From Pseudomonadota bacterium (GTDB lineage: Bacteria; Campylobacterota; Campylobacteria; Campylobacterales; Sulfurospirillaceae): a stretch of DNA of 64,000 bases. The first letter of the stretch is position 1. The number at the start of each line of letters is the position of its first letter. The position numbers and the translations under genes are program-made. Positions 1-9,793 of this stretch are shown piece by piece. The notes under the pieces were generated by a model, which did no database searches, was not told where the DNA came from, and saw nothing but the letters and a program-made list of their open reading frames with translations. The stretch covers positions 1-64,000 of the forward strand of contig JAGDMU010000009.1 in the NCBI GenBank assembly GCA_017860615.1, read 5' to 3'.

Positions 1-122
1 GAGCCAATACCTCCGATGACATTTTTATCAAAAGTGGATTTGACCAGTGGTTTAATATTTTCGACAAATTGGTTTCCCGCGTCTATATCGACACCAGCGT
101 CTTTGTAGCTGACAGTGCTCAT
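1..122 (-). CDS. purM: Phosphoribosylformylglycinamidine cyclo-ligase, N-terminal part (cut by window start)
   Basis: Only the first 40 codons are in the window; the gene runs off its left edge. The ATG is at 122 on the minus strand. The translation begins [16 protein letters not shown] and continues with a lysine/valine-rich helix and an IGGIG motif. [13 protein letters not shown] is the well-known N-terminal signature of PurM (AIR synthetase), which closes the imidazole ring in purine synthesis in the cytoplasm. It is divergent from coaE, with about 90 bp between the start codons. The identification rests on this short but characteristic stretch. Confidence 0.85.
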   Translation of the reverse strand, partial: MSTVSYKDAGVDIDAGNQFVENIKPLVKSTFDKNVIGGIG

Positions 123-154
123 GGATATGCCTTTAGTGAGGTTATTGTTTAATA

Positions 155-180
155 GATTTTAACAAAAGTATGTTAAAATC
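155..180. promoter_or_regulatory. Inverted repeat in the divergent purM/coaE promoter region
   Basis: GATTTTAAC, eight spacer bases, then GTTAAAATC: a perfect 9-bp inverted repeat midway between the two divergent genes. A TATAAA at 184-189 could serve as the coaE -10 box. It could be an operator (for example for a purine regulator) or a chance AT-rich palindrome; no regulator is identified. Confidence 0.4.
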
Positions 181-212
181 GTTATAAAAATAGCAAAAGG
201 TATTAAGATTAG

Positions 213-818
213 ATGGCGTATGAACATGCGATTGTTTTAACTGGTGGAATTGCCACTGGCAAGAGTACTGTCTCTTCGATGCTTCGATCTCATGGTTTTG
301 AGGTGATCGATGCTGACATGATCGCAAAAGAGGTTTTACCTTTACATGTAAAAGAGGTGGAAGCACTTTTTGGAGAGCGTGTTATTAAAGAGGGCGTTAT
401 AGATCGTAAGGCACTTGGTGCACTGATTTTTAATGATAAAAAAGAGCGCGAAAAGCTCAATGCCTTTTTACATCCCTTGATCCGCCAAGAGATCTTTAGA
501 CGCTGCGATCTTTTAGAAGTGAAACAAAAGCCTTATATTATCGATATTCCACTCTATTTTGAGAGTGATGGTTATTCATGTAAACTCGTTACGGTTGTCT
601 ATGCACCTGTTGAGGTTCAGCGTAAGCGATTGATGGTGCGAGAGAATTTCACCAAAGAAGAGGCGCAAAAACGTATTGATGCACAAATTAGCATTGAAGA
701 GAAGAAGATCTTAGCCGATTTTCTGATTAATAACTCTTTTGATATGAAATTTTTGGAGAGTGAAATCGAAAAATTTATTAAATTTGTACGAGGTACATAT
801 GCAAATTGCAAAATATAA
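213..818 (+). CDS. coaE: Dephospho-CoA kinase
   Basis: This 201-residue cytoplasmic enzyme phosphorylates the ribose 3'-hydroxyl of dephospho-CoA, the last step of coenzyme A synthesis. The N-terminus carries the P-loop GGIATGKST (residues 11-19), followed by the typical VIDADMIAKEV segment where the CoaE family has its conserved Asp-Ala-Asp. Length matches the family (about 200 residues). The ATG at 213 is the first in frame after the divergent promoter region. Its 3' end overlaps the dapF start by 20 bp, which implies translational coupling in a coaE-dapF-Bax-like operon. Confidence 0.93.
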   Translation: MAYEHAIVLTGGIATGKSTVSSMLRSHGFEVIDADMIAKEVLPLHVKEVEALFGERVIKEGVIDRKALGALIFNDKKEREKLNAFLHPLIRQEIFRRCDLLEVKQKPYIIDIPLYFESDGYSCKLVTVVYAPVEVQRKRLMVRENFTKEEAQKRIDAQISIEEKKILADFLINNSFDMKFLESEIEKFIKFVRGTYANCKI

Positions 819-1542
819 CGCAAATGGTAATGACTTTATTATTTTTCATACCTTTATCGAGGTTGACCGAAGCGCACTAGCGCAACAGTTATGCCATAGA
901 CAAAGTGGTATTGGAGCCGATGGATTAATCGTTTTGCTACCAGATGCAGAGTACGATTTTAAATGGCAATTTTACAATAGCGATGGAAGTCACGCTTCAA
1001 TGTGCGGTAATGGTACGCGCGCATGTGCTCATTACGCATTTACCAACCATTTAGCAGAAGCATCGATGCGCTTTCTAACGGGTGCTGGTGTCATTACATC
1101 AGTGGTAGAAAATGATGTTGTTGAAACAGAGTTGACAACACCTCAAGTGCTTAGTGAATCGTTTGAGGAAAATGGCTTAACATGGCATTTTTGTGATACT
1201 GGCGTACCTCATTTAGTTACTTTTGTTGAGGATACAGCGTGTTTTGATAAAGTGATTGCACGTCAAATGCGTTACAAATATAATGCTAATGTGAATTATG
1301 CAAAATTGACAAAGAATGCTCTACATGTAAGAACCTATGAGCGTGGTGTTGAAGATGAAACATTGGCGTGTGGTACTGGTATGGCAGCATGTTTTTACAG
1401 TGCGTATCGTCAAAAATTGGTAGGAGAGAGAGCTAATGTTTACCCAACCAGTGGTGATGAGTTAAGTTTACGTATTGAAGATCAGAGACTTTTTTTCAAA
1501 GGTAAAATTCAAAAAGTCTTTGAAACGACGCTGGAACTCTAA
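799..1542 (+). CDS. dapF: Diaminopimelate epimerase
   Basis: It interconverts LL- and meso-diaminopimelate for lysine and peptidoglycan synthesis. The start is placed at the ATG at 799, inside the end of coaE, because the family N-terminus (MQIAKYNANGNDF) begins there and an ACGAGG ribosome-binding site precedes it; a longer in-frame reading from 760 has no such support. The two catalytic cysteines sit in MCGNGTRACAHYA and LACGTGMAAC. At 247 residues it is close to Campylobacter DapF and shorter than the E. coli enzyme. Confidence 0.94.
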   Translation: MQIAKYNANGNDFIIFHTFIEVDRSALAQQLCHRQSGIGADGLIVLLPDAEYDFKWQFYNSDGSHASMCGNGTRACAHYAFTNHLAEASMRFLTGAGVITSVVENDVVETELTTPQVLSESFEENGLTWHFCDTGVPHLVTFVEDTACFDKVIARQMRYKYNANVNYAKLTKNALHVRTYERGVEDETLACGTGMAACFYSAYRQKLVGERANVYPTSGDELSLRIEDQRLFFKGKIQKVFETTLEL

Positions 1543-1546
1543 TTTC

Positions 1547-2266
1547 GTGAAATTTCTTTCTATACTTTTTATCGCCTCTTGTATGCTCGCTCAGAGCGCT
1601 CTTTATGCAGGAGGTTTATCCTCGGAATATTATCAGATTGAAGACAATGCCAAGCAAAAAGAGGAATTTATTCGCGAGCTTAAAGTCTTGGTGGATAGAG
1701 GGAATGATGAGATCAAAAAAGATCGTGAGTTTATTACCAATTTTTTTGCTAAAGCTATGCCTGATGCATTTCGCGGTCTTAATCATGCTAATGTCGGGTA
1801 TCTAATCTCTTTACGCAATAAATATGGCATAGAATCGCTCTTTGATAGGGATGAGTACTTTAAACGTATTGACGTTATCCCTACTTCATTAGCCCTATCG
1901 CAAGCTGCACTTGAGAGTGGTTGGGGAAAGAGCCGTTTTGCAAGAGAAGCCAATAATCTTTTTGGACACTGGACCTATTCAGGTGTAGGATTAATGCCTC
2001 AAAATAGGACGATTGGTAAAACACACATGATTCGTATTTTTGGATCACTGCAAAAATCAGTTAATTCATATATGCTTAATCTTAATACCAATGATGCGTA
2101 TATCGCATTTCGAGAAAAGAGGCTACAAGCACGAAATAGTGGGAAAAGTTATGGAGGCATGGAAGCTTCGAAAACGATGATTAACTACTCAGAATTAAAA
2201 GAAGAATATATTAAGATGATTAAAGAGATGATAGAGCAAAATAACCTACTTATCTACGATAAATAG
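1547..2266 (+). CDS. Bax-like exported glucosaminidase-family hydrolase
   Basis: A secreted peptidoglycan-hydrolase-like protein of about 239 residues. I chose the GTG at 1547, five bases past the dapF stop, because it gives a clean signal peptide (KFLSILFIASCMLAQSALYA). The reading frame is open further upstream inside dapF. The core contains PTSLALSQAALESGWGKSRFA and the NNLFGHW motif, hallmarks of the Bax/FlgJ-type glucosaminidase domain (PF01832), with the glutamate of ALESGWG the likely catalytic acid. It probably trims glycan strands in the periplasm. It is the last gene of the coaE-dapF run and is convergent with prfA, leaving only 5 bp between stops. Confidence 0.8.
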   Translation: MKFLSILFIASCMLAQSALYAGGLSSEYYQIEDNAKQKEEFIRELKVLVDRGNDEIKKDREFITNFFAKAMPDAFRGLNHANVGYLISLRNKYGIESLFDRDEYFKRIDVIPTSLALSQAALESGWGKSRFAREANNLFGHWTYSGVGLMPQNRTIGKTHMIRIFGSLQKSVNSYMLNLNTNDAYIAFREKRLQARNSGKSYGGMEASKTMINYSELKEEYIKMIKEMIEQNNLLIYDK

Positions 2267-2271
2267 GCTTT

Positions 2272-3339
2272 TTAGAGGTTGGCTTCTTTCATAAGTTCTG
2301 CTTGATAGTGTGTGATAATAGGATCAATAATCTCATCGTACAAACCACCTTCCATAATTGCATCTAAACGATATAATGTAAGCCCTACTCTATGGTCTGT
2401 GATACGATTTTGTGGATAGTTGTAGGTACGAATACGAGCACTTCTGTCGCCTGAACCTACTTGGATTTTTCGTGCTTCACTCTCTTTAGCATTGCGTTCT
2501 TGCATCTGCATATCATACAGTTTTGCTTTAAGGATTTTCATAGCAGCATCTTTATTTTTATGCTGAGATTTACCATCTTGGTTGACAACGACAAGACCTG
2601 TTGGTAAGTGGGTAATTCTAACGGCACTATCAGTCGTATTAACCGATTGTCCACCATTTCCTGAGGATCTCATAACATCAATTTTAAGATCTTTTTCGTT
2701 GATTTCAACTTCAACATCATCAACCTCTGGCATAACAGCAACTGTGACGGCAGAAGTGTGTACCCTGCCCTGTGATTCTGTAAGCGGAACACGTTGAACT
2801 CTGTGGACACCGCCTTCATATTTTAAGCGTGAAAAAGCACCCTGCCCTTTAATAAGTGCAATCACTTCTTTATAGCCGTTTAATACACCTTCGCTTAAAG
2901 AGACAACTTCTACTTTCCAGCCACGATTTTCAGCATAGCGAAGATAGGACTTGAAAAGATCTGCTGCAAAAATAGCAGCCTCATCACCACCCGTGCCTGC
3001 GCGAATTTCTAAAAAGATATTACGTTCATCATTGGGATCAGTTGGTAATAAAAGAAGTTTAATCTCTTCTTCAATCTCCTCTTTCCGAGGTTCAAGAACT
3101 CTAAGCTCTTCTTTTGCCAATTCACCTAGTTCTTCATCATCAAAAAGAAGTTTGTTCTCTTCGATTTGGTCCAATGTTGAAAAATATTCAAGTGTCTTAT
3201 CTTTGATTTTCTCTAAGCTAGACTGTTCTTTTGAAAGTGCAGTCATTTTTTTAATATCAGTAGCGATATTAGGATCACTTAAAAGTGTGGAAAGCTCATT
3301 GTAACGTTCAAGAAATGGGAGTAGTTTATCTTTCAACAT
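2272..3339 (-). CDS. prfA: Peptide chain release factor 1
   Basis: This 355-residue factor terminates translation at UAA and UAG. The catalytic GGQ loop is in [14 protein letters not shown]. The stop-codon recognition tripeptide lies in [16 protein letters not shown]; it reads PLT where many RF1 proteins have PAT or PVT, and the surrounding sequence is RF1-type, not the SPF of RF2. The N-terminal coiled domain is complete. rpsT lies 39 bp upstream on the same strand, so the two are probably co-transcribed from the rpsT promoter. Confidence 0.96.
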   Translation of the reverse strand: MLKDKLLPFLERYNELSTLLSDPNIATDIKKMTALSKEQSSLEKIKDKTLEYFSTLDQIEENKLLFDDEELGELAKEELRVLEPRKEEIEEEIKLLLLPTDPNDERNIFLEIRAGTGGDEAAIFAADLFKSYLRYAENRGWKVEVVSLSEGVLNGYKEVIALIKGQGAFSRLKYEGGVHRVQRVPLTESQGRVHTSAVTVAVMPEVDDVEVEINEKDLKIDVMRSSGNGGQSVNTTDSAVRITHLPTGLVVVNQDGKSQHKNKDAAMKILKAKLYDMQMQERNAKESEARKIQVGSGDRSARIRTYNYPQNRITDHRVGLTLYRLDAIMEGGLYDEIIDPIITHYQAELMKEANL

Positions 3340-3378
3340 GGGAGGGAACTAATAAAATAAAGAGAGAGTTGCCGCAAG

Positions 3379-3654
3379 TTATGCAGCAACACTACCTAGC
3401 GTATTAACGAGTTGTGACAATCTACTTACACGGCGAGCAGCTGTATTTTTAGTTAAAATACCTTTACCTGCATAAGAGTGAAAGCTTTTGTTCACATTTT
3501 TCAACGCAACTTCAGCTGCTGCTTGATCACCAGCTTCAACAGCTTCTCTCACAGCTCTTGTAAGATTTTTGATTCTAGTTTTATAAAATCTATTTCTTTC
3601 AGTGCGTTTTTTCGTTTGTCTAATACGCTTTTCTGCTGACTTGTGGTTTGCCAT
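3379..3654 (-). CDS. rpsT: 30S ribosomal protein S20
   Basis: A 91-residue basic protein starting [21 protein letters not shown], typical of S20, which binds 16S rRNA early in 30S assembly. The C-terminal helix ([19 protein letters not shown]) is also typical. A TATAAT box at 3688-3693 on the minus strand provides a promoter, and prfA follows downstream. Confidence 0.97.
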   Translation of the reverse strand: MANHKSAEKRIRQTKKRTERNRFYKTRIKNLTRAVREAVEAGDQAAAEVALKNVNKSFHSYAGKGILTKNTAARRVSRLSQLVNTLGSVAA

Positions 3655-3687
3655 AGATAAGCCTTTCGTTTTTAAATTTAGGCGTAG

Positions 3688-3693
3688 ATTATA
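3688..3693 (-). promoter_or_regulatory. -10 promoter box of rpsT-prfA
   Basis: TATAAT on the minus strand, preceded by a T-rich stretch as is usual for Campylobacterota sigma-70 promoters, about 34 bp upstream of the rpsT start. Confidence 0.6.
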
Positions 3694-3765
3694 TAAAAAT
3701 AAAGATTAAATAGAACTTATTTTAAGGACGTTTTAAAATAGAAAGAGCAATATTTTGAACCAAAA

Positions 3766-5478
3766 CTATAGGTTTTGAGCTGAAATAGGCTCTTTCTTCC
3801 AGAGTTTGTTTAAAAAACTCTTCTCTTCGCCATAATAAGCATAGTGAAATTCATAAAAATTATTAGCAATATACTCTAAATGATCTTGTGCATTGGCATC
3901 ACCCGCAAATAAAAAAAGATCATTCCTTATCAACGGACTTTCCCAATCAGGCAGTATTTCAATCTCTTTGTTGCGCACACGCATCAAAGGAATCAAGTGA
4001 TTATTAAAATTTCTATTGTTGAGTGAAGTTTTCAGTAAAGAGAGTTTTAAAGTCAACGTTTGAAGATTTTGAACAAGCATGGGCGCTTGTATTTCATCAA
4101 TTTTAAGCGTAAAGAGAAGAGGGTGCAAATTAATTTCTAGAAGTTTTTTGGTTAATACAATCATATCTGCTTCATGTAAACGGTGAACATGTTTAATGAA
4201 AAGATCCAATGTAGGATTTAAAATAGCGTTAACGGTTTTATTAATAAGAACTTTTGCTGGAATAAAAATGGTATCGATATTTGAATTTTGAAAAATTGAG
4301 AAATCATCTAATTCATTTTCACGTGCAATCGTAATAATATTAGGATTTAGTTTTTTGGCTGTTGCTAAAATTGAAAGGTTATTGGTATCATCATCAGTAG
4401 CTGCAATAATTGCTACGGATGTATCAATTCCAAGTTGCTTGAGTATTTCTTTATCATCACCATCCCCAATAAGGATTATAGGTTGATCGTTGATAGTGCT
4501 GTTATGATTCATTTTTTGAGGATCAATTTCGGCAAAAGCAATCTCAAAATGATTTTGTTTGAGAACTTCATAAATACTTTTCCCCATACGTCCGTATCCG
4601 CAGACAATATATTTGCCGTGAGGAAGGCTTAAAAGAGGATCATAGAGATTGCATAGACCATAGATCCAACGTACCAGTCGTAGCCTATGAGGTGTATTGA
4701 TTGCCATATGAATATGCTCTGCAATAATTTCAAAAGGGTTCTCGACGATTTGAACACCTACATCAATAAGATTTTCTGTTTGATTTTTAGTTGTTGATTT
4801 GATTGCCATGAAAATATTAGGGTTCAAAACTTTGGAAGTTAATGCGATGCGGAGATTGAGTGCATCGTTTTCAAAAAGGCTGACAATAGCCCTACAATAA
4901 GGCGATTTTATACCTGCGAGTTCGAGTGCTTCGGGATTATACGCATCGGCATTTAAACAAAAAACAGGAGGTGTGAAATTTTCTAAAAGAAGATGATCTC
5001 TTTTTTGTTCTTCTTTTTCAATTACGACAGAACGCAAACCATACTCGTTAGCTTTCTTAATAATTTCACTTGTAATGGTATTATAGCCTAAGATAATGAT
5101 GTATTTTTCTTTGAGATACGTCACTTTTCGTGCAAATTTTGCTCTCTCAAATTCTTCTAAAAAAAGCTTATTTTGTAAAAGAGCAATGAGTGTTCCTACA
5201 CTGTAAAACCATCCTGTAACGGTAAAAAAGATAGACATTGAAACCCAAATGCGTTGAGGGTAGGTAAAAGCAAAGGGTGTTTCACCAAAACCTATCGTTG
5301 TAGCAGTATAGCTAATGAAATAAAAAGCATCAAAAATGGTGAGTTGATAAGGCTTTCCTTCATTATCAACACCATCAATAAGTAAAAGACCAATAATAGA
5401 TACGGTATAAGTAAAGATAATCACCAAAAAAGGGGTGCGCATCTTTTGCAAAATAAGCCATAAAGAGCTGTGTTTCAC
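3766..5478 (-). CDS. Two-TM potassium channel with two TrkA-N (RCK) domains
   Basis: A 570-residue membrane protein. TM1 spans about residues 17-35, the pore loop carries the filter TIGFGE (residues 61-66) and TM2 spans about 74-100. Two cytoplasmic Rossmann-type RCK/TrkA-N domains follow, one starting near KYIIILGYN and one near GKYIVCGYGRMGKSI, the second with a full GxGxxG nucleotide motif and TrkA-C-like sequence after it. The filter GFG replaces the commoner GYG, a variant also found in functional K+ channels. A ligand-gated K+ channel is inferred. A 125-residue membrane protein lies directly upstream on the same strand. Confidence 0.85.
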   Translation of the reverse strand: MKHSSLWLILQKMRTPFLVIIFTYTVSIIGLLLIDGVDNEGKPYQLTIFDAFYFISYTATTIGFGETPFAFTYPQRIWVSMSIFFTVTGWFYSVGTLIALLQNKLFLEEFERAKFARKVTYLKEKYIIILGYNTITSEIIKKANEYGLRSVVIEKEEQKRDHLLLENFTPPVFCLNADAYNPEALELAGIKSPYCRAIVSLFENDALNLRIALTSKVLNPNIFMAIKSTTKNQTENLIDVGVQIVENPFEIIAEHIHMAINTPHRLRLVRWIYGLCNLYDPLLSLPHGKYIVCGYGRMGKSIYEVLKQNHFEIAFAEIDPQKMNHNSTINDQPIILIGDGDDKEILKQLGIDTSVAIIAATDDDTNNLSILATAKKLNPNIITIARENELDDFSIFQNSNIDTIFIPAKVLINKTVNAILNPTLDLFIKHVHRLHEADMIVLTKKLLEINLHPLLFTLKIDEIQAPMLVQNLQTLTLKLSLLKTSLNNRNFNNHLIPLMRVRNKEIEILPDWESPLIRNDLFLFAGDANAQDHLEYIANNFYEFHYAYYGEEKSFLNKLWKKEPISAQNL

Positions 5479-5490
5479 GAGACGACTCTT

Positions 5491-5868
5491 TTAACGTTTT
5501 GATTTGAGCGTATCGCCAATATAGAGCAAAACACTGGTAATATTAGCAAGCAGTGCACCTCCACTTAGGCTGATAATGATAGAGGTCACTTCACGATCAA
5601 TACTGTAAGCATACGCTGCAACCGTCCAAATCGTTGCAGAAGCGATAAGTTGAATGTCAGCTACCAGACTGGTTGCTAAAAGTACAGAACCGAGTTGCGT
5701 TTTATCGCCAATTTTAAGCGTTGTAGCAATGATATTGACGACTAAAGCTGCAAAAAGTTCATATTTGCTGTGTAATTCAAGATCTCCTAAATCGCCATAG
5801 AAAAATCCAAAATTAAGTGTCATTGCTAATATAAAAAAGAAGCCAGAAATCACTTTGTCCAAATTCAT
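5491..5868 (-). CDS. Small conserved membrane protein (possibly DUF6394-like)
   Basis: A 125-residue hydrophobic protein with about four membrane segments and few charged residues, ending in a basic tail (LKSKR). I do not recognise a function; the pattern resembles a small-membrane-protein family of Campylobacterota (perhaps DUF6394). It is 12 bp upstream of the K+ channel and co-oriented, behind a TATAAT box at 5900-5905, so the two are likely one operon. It may be an accessory subunit, which is inference from position only. Confidence 0.6.
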   Translation of the reverse strand: MNLDKVISGFFFILAMTLNFGFFYGDLGDLELHSKYELFAALVVNIIATTLKIGDKTQLGSVLLATSLVADIQLIASATIWTVAAYAYSIDREVTSIIISLSGGALLANITSVLLYIGDTLKSKR

Positions 5869-5899
5869 TCGTTTCTCCTATCGGTATAGTCATTTATAC

Positions 5900-5905
5900 A
5901 TTATA
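5900..5905 (-). promoter_or_regulatory. -10 box for the membrane protein/K+ channel operon
   Basis: TATAAT on the minus strand about 32 bp upstream of the start at 5868, in the divergent region shared with glmM. Confidence 0.5.
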
Positions 5906-5937
5906 CCCTTTAGATACAAAGATTAAAAAAGTTTTGT

Positions 5938-5943
5938 TACAAT
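5938..5943 (+). promoter_or_regulatory. -10 box of glmM-lspA
   Basis: TACAAT preceded by a T-rich run, about 43 bp before the glmM ATG; an AGGAT ribosome-binding site follows near 5976. Confidence 0.5.
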
Positions 5944-5985
5944 TTGCTAATCATTTCACAATGTAAAGAGAAAATAGGATAAATA

Positions 5986-7326
5986 ATGAAACTTTTTGGA
6001 ACAGATGGTGTGAGAGGTAAAGCAGGGAAAAAGTTGAGTGCTTTTATGGCAATACGCTTGGCAATGGCGGCAGGTATTTATTTTCGTAAAAACTCGATTA
6101 CCAATAAAATTTTAGTTGGAAAAGACACCAGACGTAGTGGCTATATGATTGAAAATGCCATTGTTTCAGGTTTAACAGCGGTAGGATATGATGTTAGACA
6201 AATTGGGCCAATGCCCACACCCGCCATCGCTTTTTTAACGGAAGATATGCGTTGTGATGCAGGTATTATGATTAGCGCATCGCATAACCCTTATTTTGAC
6301 AATGGCATTAAGTTTTTTGATAGCCTTGGTAATAAATTGGGTGAAAAAGAAGAAGCAGAAATTGAAAAGATTTATTATGATGATGCATTGATTGAATCAA
6401 ATCAGAAAATTGAGTTTGATATTGGTCGTTCTAAAAGAGTGGATGATGTTATTGGACGCTATATCGTTCAGATTAAAAATTCATTTCCAAAAGCATTGAC
6501 ACTAAAAGGTCTTCGTATTGTGCTTGATACGGCTAATGGGGCAGCTTATAAAGTTGCTCCAACTATTTTTAATGAACTTGGTGCAGATGTTATTATCATC
6601 AATGATGAGCCTAATGGAAGTAATATTAATTTAAATTGTGGAGCTTTACATCCTGAAGAGTTAGGAGAAGAAGTTAGACGCCTTCGTGCCGATATAGGTT
6701 TTGCGTTTGATGGTGATGCTGATCGCTTGGTGGTGGTTGATGAAAATGGCAATCCTATACATGGCGATAAACTCTTAGGTAAAATTGCAACTTTTTTGCA
6801 AAGCCAAAACAGGCTTGCTAACCAAGGTGTATGTGTTACTGTTATGAGCAACCAAGCGTTAGAAGATTATTTAGGTAAAGCAGGTATAAAAACTTATCGT
6901 TGCGATGTAGGTGATAAAAATGTTTTAGAAGCCTTATATAGGGAAAAAATAAACTTTGGTGGTGAGCAAAGTGGGCATATTATTTTGTCGGATTTTGCCA
7001 AAACAGGAGATGCGTTAGTGGCAGCTCTTGCTGTTATGCATTGTATGCTCACAGAAAAACAAAAAGTGAGTAAATTGTTCAATCCTTTTGAGCTTTATCC
7101 TCAATTGCAACAAAATATAAAAGTCGATAATAAAATTCCTCTGAACGAACTCAAAGGTTATGATACATTAGTATCAGAATTAGAAAATAAGAAAATTAGA
7201 GTACTGATTCGTTATTCTGGCACAGAAAACCTCTTACGTATTTTACTTGAGGGACAAGATGAAAAACTTCTTGAGGATTGTATGGAAAAAACAGTTAAAT
7301 TTTTTAAAAGTGCATTAAATGAATAA
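5986..7326 (+). CDS. glmM: Phosphoglucosamine mutase
   Basis: It converts glucosamine-6-phosphate to glucosamine-1-phosphate for UDP-GlcNAc, peptidoglycan and lipid A synthesis. The sequence opens with [10 protein letters not shown]. The phosphoserine loop is ISASHNP (serine near residue 99), the metal loop is [12 protein letters not shown], the sugar loop is GGEQSGH, and the C-terminal phosphate loop is [11 protein letters not shown]. At 446 residues it is full length. The stop overlaps the lspA start by 8 bp, so the two genes are translationally coupled. Confidence 0.96.
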   Translation: MKLFGTDGVRGKAGKKLSAFMAIRLAMAAGIYFRKNSITNKILVGKDTRRSGYMIENAIVSGLTAVGYDVRQIGPMPTPAIAFLTEDMRCDAGIMISASHNPYFDNGIKFFDSLGNKLGEKEEAEIEKIYYDDALIESNQKIEFDIGRSKRVDDVIGRYIVQIKNSFPKALTLKGLRIVLDTANGAAYKVAPTIFNELGADVIIINDEPNGSNINLNCGALHPEELGEEVRRLRADIGFAFDGDADRLVVVDENGNPIHGDKLLGKIATFLQSQNRLANQGVCVTVMSNQALEDYLGKAGIKTYRCDVGDKNVLEALYREKINFGGEQSGHIILSDFAKTGDALVAALAVMHCMLTEKQKVSKLFNPFELYPQLQQNIKVDNKIPLNELKGYDTLVSELENKKIRVLIRYSGTENLLRILLEGQDEKLLEDCMEKTVKFFKSALNE

Positions 7327-7765
7327 ATCATGGATTATAGCCTTCGTTTCATTGTGTTTTATATTTGTTGTTGATCAAATGATTAAAGGTCTCTTCTTGG
7401 AGGGATTTAGATGGTATGGAGATTTCTTTTCACTGATATTGACATACAATAAAGGTGTAGCCTTTTCTATGTTCGCTTTTTTAGAAGAGTATTTGAAATA
7501 TATACAGCTTTTACTCATGAGCGGTTTGGGAGCTTATCTTATATTTCATAAAGAGATACTCTCAAAGTATAGCCTTGCTATTGGTATTATTTCGGGTGCA
7601 GCACTCAGCAATATTTACGATCGTTTTATTCATGGCGGGGTTGTTGATTATTTCTTTTGGCATTACGGGTTTGAATTTGCTGTATTCAACTTTGCCGATG
7701 TGATGATTGATTTAGGGGTGCTTTTAATTTTATACACTTCATGGAAAATGCCTAAAGAGGTTTAA
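7319..7765 (+). CDS. lspA: Lipoprotein signal peptidase (signal peptidase II)
   Basis: A 148-residue integral membrane aspartic protease that cuts prolipoproteins after lipid transfer. It has about four TM helices, the N-terminal VVDQMIK motif, NKGVAFSMF, and the two catalytic-aspartate regions [14 protein letters not shown] and [11 protein letters not shown]. Its ATG lies inside the 3' end of glmM. Lipoproteins it could process in this window include those at 14678, 28373 and 61003. Confidence 0.95.
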   Translation: MNKSWIIAFVSLCFIFVVDQMIKGLFLEGFRWYGDFFSLILTYNKGVAFSMFAFLEEYLKYIQLLLMSGLGAYLIFHKEILSKYSLAIGIISGAALSNIYDRFIHGGVVDYFFWHYGFEFAVFNFADVMIDLGVLLILYTSWKMPKEV

Positions 7766-7821
7766 AAGTGCTATTTTACCTCTTTCCATTCAAAAATTGT
7801 TGCAATTTTATTTTTTTTTGG

Positions 7822-7827
7822 TATAAT
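7822..7827 (+). promoter_or_regulatory. -10 box of tRNA-Val
   Basis: TATAAT after a T-rich stretch (7809-7819), 19 bp before the mature tRNA 5' end. This is a typical Campylobacterota stable-RNA promoter without an obvious -35 box. Confidence 0.7.
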
Positions 7828-7846
7828 CTCAGCTCTTAAATTGTGT

Positions 7847-7922
7847 GGTCGCGTAGCTCAGTTGGTAGAGCACTACCTTGACATGGTAGTGGTCGGAGGT
7901 TCGAATCCTCTCGTGGCCACCA
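7847..7922 (+). tRNA. tRNA-Val (anticodon GAC)
   Basis: A 76-nt cloverleaf with encoded CCA (7920-7922). The acceptor arm GGTCGCG pairs with CGTGGCC, including G-U pairs. The D-arm GCTCAGTTGGTAGAGC and the T-loop GGTTCGAATCC are canonical. The anticodon stem CTACC/GGTAG encloses TTGACAT, giving anticodon GAC (valine). A run of seven T follows directly at 7923-7929 and may aid 3' termination. thrS begins 53 bp downstream. Confidence 0.97.
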
Positions 7923-7932
7923 TTTTTTTGTT

Positions 7933-7950
7933 CTCCCGTTTGTTTGGGAG
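7933..7950 (+). terminator. Small hairpin between tRNA-Val and thrS
   Basis: CTCCC, an eight-base loop, GGGAG, just after the T7 run. Without its own T-tract it is more likely a leader hairpin of thrS or an RNA-processing signal than a classical terminator. Confidence 0.3.
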
Positions 7951-7975
7951 TTCATACAAGTAAAAGGATTCTATT

Positions 7976-9793
7976 ATGATGAATGATGTTATAGCCTATA
8001 AAGAAGGTGCTCTCGTCATCGACACCCAAACTGCTACTGTTTCTTCAAAGACTTACGAAGACAAAATCTTATTTGACAATTCTAAAGATGCCCTTGAAGT
8101 GATTCGTCATTCATGCGCGCACCTAATGGCACAAGCGATTAAAGCGTTGTACAAAGATGCACAATTTTTTGTTGGCCCCGTCATTGAAGATGGTTTTTAC
8201 TACGATTTTCGTGTCAATGAAAAGATCGGTGATGCTGATCTAAAAGAGATAGAAAAAAAGATGGCAGAACTCGCAAATGCCAAGTTGCCAATTGAGAAGA
8301 TTTATACTACTAAAACGGCTGTTATCAAACATTTTGAACACGATGATCTTAAGCAAGAAGTGTTGCTTAGAATTCCTGATGGTGAAGTTTCCATTTATAA
8401 GCAAGGGGATTTTGAAGATTTATGTCGTGGACCTCACGTTCCCAATACCAAATATCTTCGATTTTTTAAACTTATTAAAGTAGCAGGTGCTTATCTTGGT
8501 GGGGATGAAAAGCGTGAAATGCTCACACGTATCTACGGTATAGCTTTTGCAGATAAAGAGAGCCTCAAAGATTATGTTACAATGATTGAAGAGGCGAAAA
8601 AGCGCGATCACCGTAAGCTCGGTAATGAACTTAAACTGTTTACATTTGATGATGAAGTAGGGGCAGGACTTCCTATTTGGCTTCCTAATGGAGGAAGACT
8701 GCGAAGTAAGTTAGAGCAACTTCTTTTTAAAGCGCATAGACAACGTGGGTATCAGCCTGTACGTGGACCTGAGATTTTGAAATCAGATGCGTGGAAAATC
8801 AGTGGACACTATCAAAATTACGGCGAAAATATGTATTTTACCGTAATTGATGAAGCAGAATACGGGATCAAACCGATGAACTGTTTAGGGCATATTAAAG
8901 TGTTCCAAAATGAGGTCAGAAGTTACCGTGATTTACCTCTCAAATTTTTTGAATACGGTGTTGTACATCGCCATGAAAAAAGTGGCGTACTCCATGGGCT
9001 ATTCCGTGTACGCGAATTTACACAAGATGATGCGCATATTTTCTGTACCCCAGATCAAATTAAAGAAAACGTTCTAGAAATTTTAAGTTTTGTCGATTCT
9101 ATTATGAAGACTTTTGGATTTAAGTATGAGATGGAAATTTCAACTCGTCCTGAAAAATCAATTGGCGATGAGAAATATTGGGAAGCAGCAACCGAAGGTT
9201 TGAAGAAAGCACTTGATGAGAATGGCATCAAATATGGTATTGATGAAGGTGGTGGAGCATTTTATGGTCCTAAAATTGACATTAAAATTACCGATGCGCT
9301 GAAACGTAAATGGCAATGTGGTACTATTCAAGTTGATTTTAACTTGCCTGAGCGTTTTGATATTTCATATGTAGATGCTAACAATGAACATGCGCGTCCC
9401 GTAATGTTACATCGTGCAATTTTAGGTTCATTTGAGCGCTTTATTGGTATTTTGATTGAACACACTTCTGGTGAGTTTCCATTTTTTATTGCACCAATTC
9501 AAGCGGTTATTATCCCTATTTCAGATGCACACTTGGATTATGCTAAAACATTAGCCAACGAATTGATGCAAGAGGGTATTGATGTTGAGGTTTCATCTAA
9601 AAATGAGAGTCTTAATAAACGTATTCGTAATGCAGAAACGATGCGTGTCCCGATGATTTTAGTGATTGGCGACGCAGAAGTTGAAGGCCAGAGCGTTGCT
9701 GTTAGAGACAGAAGAGAGAGAACACAGTATAATTTGACAAAAGAAGCATTAATATCAAATATGAAGGAGAAACTTAGTGAGGTACACTTTTGA
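7976..9793 (+). CDS. thrS: Threonyl-tRNA synthetase
   Basis: This 605-residue class II synthetase charges tRNA-Thr. The editing domain starts at [18 protein letters not shown] (about residue 39) and has the HxxxH-type motif. The catalytic core has [16 protein letters not shown] and [18 protein letters not shown], with zinc-ligand Cys/His residues, and the anticodon-binding domain ends with [17 protein letters not shown]. Only about 38 residues precede the editing domain, against about 66 in E. coli, so the N-terminal TGS domain is missing or vestigial; to my knowledge this is usual for Campylobacter and Helicobacter enzymes. The stop overlaps the TTG start of infC. Confidence 0.96.
   Translation: MMNDVIAYKEGALVIDTQTATVSSKTYEDKILFDNSKDALEVIRHSCAHLMAQAIKALYKDAQFFVGPVIEDGFYYDFRVNEKIGDADLKEIEKKMAELANAKLPIEKIYTTKTAVIKHFEHDDLKQEVLLRIPDGEVSIYKQGDFEDLCRGPHVPNTKYLRFFKLIKVAGAYLGGDEKREMLTRIYGIAFADKESLKDYVTMIEEAKKRDHRKLGNELKLFTFDDEVGAGLPIWLPNGGRLRSKLEQLLFKAHRQRGYQPVRGPEILKSDAWKISGHYQNYGENMYFTVIDEAEYGIKPMNCLGHIKVFQNEVRSYRDLPLKFFEYGVVHRHEKSGVLHGLFRVREFTQDDAHIFCTPDQIKENVLEILSFVDSIMKTFGFKYEMEISTRPEKSIGDEKYWEAATEGLKKALDENGIKYGIDEGGGAFYGPKIDIKITDALKRKWQCGTIQVDFNLPERFDISYVDANNEHARPVMLHRAILGSFERFIGILIEHTSGEFPFFIAPIQAVIIPISDAHLDYAKTLANELMQEGIDVEVSSKNESLNKRIRNAETMRVPMILVIGDAEVEGQSVAVRDRRERTQYNLTKEALISNMKEKLSEVHF

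Noticed and set aside
7923-7975. T-box or tRNA-like operator upstream of thrS
   Set aside because: The 53-bp spacer has only a T7 run and one 5-bp hairpin; no specifier loop or antiterminator sequence is visible.
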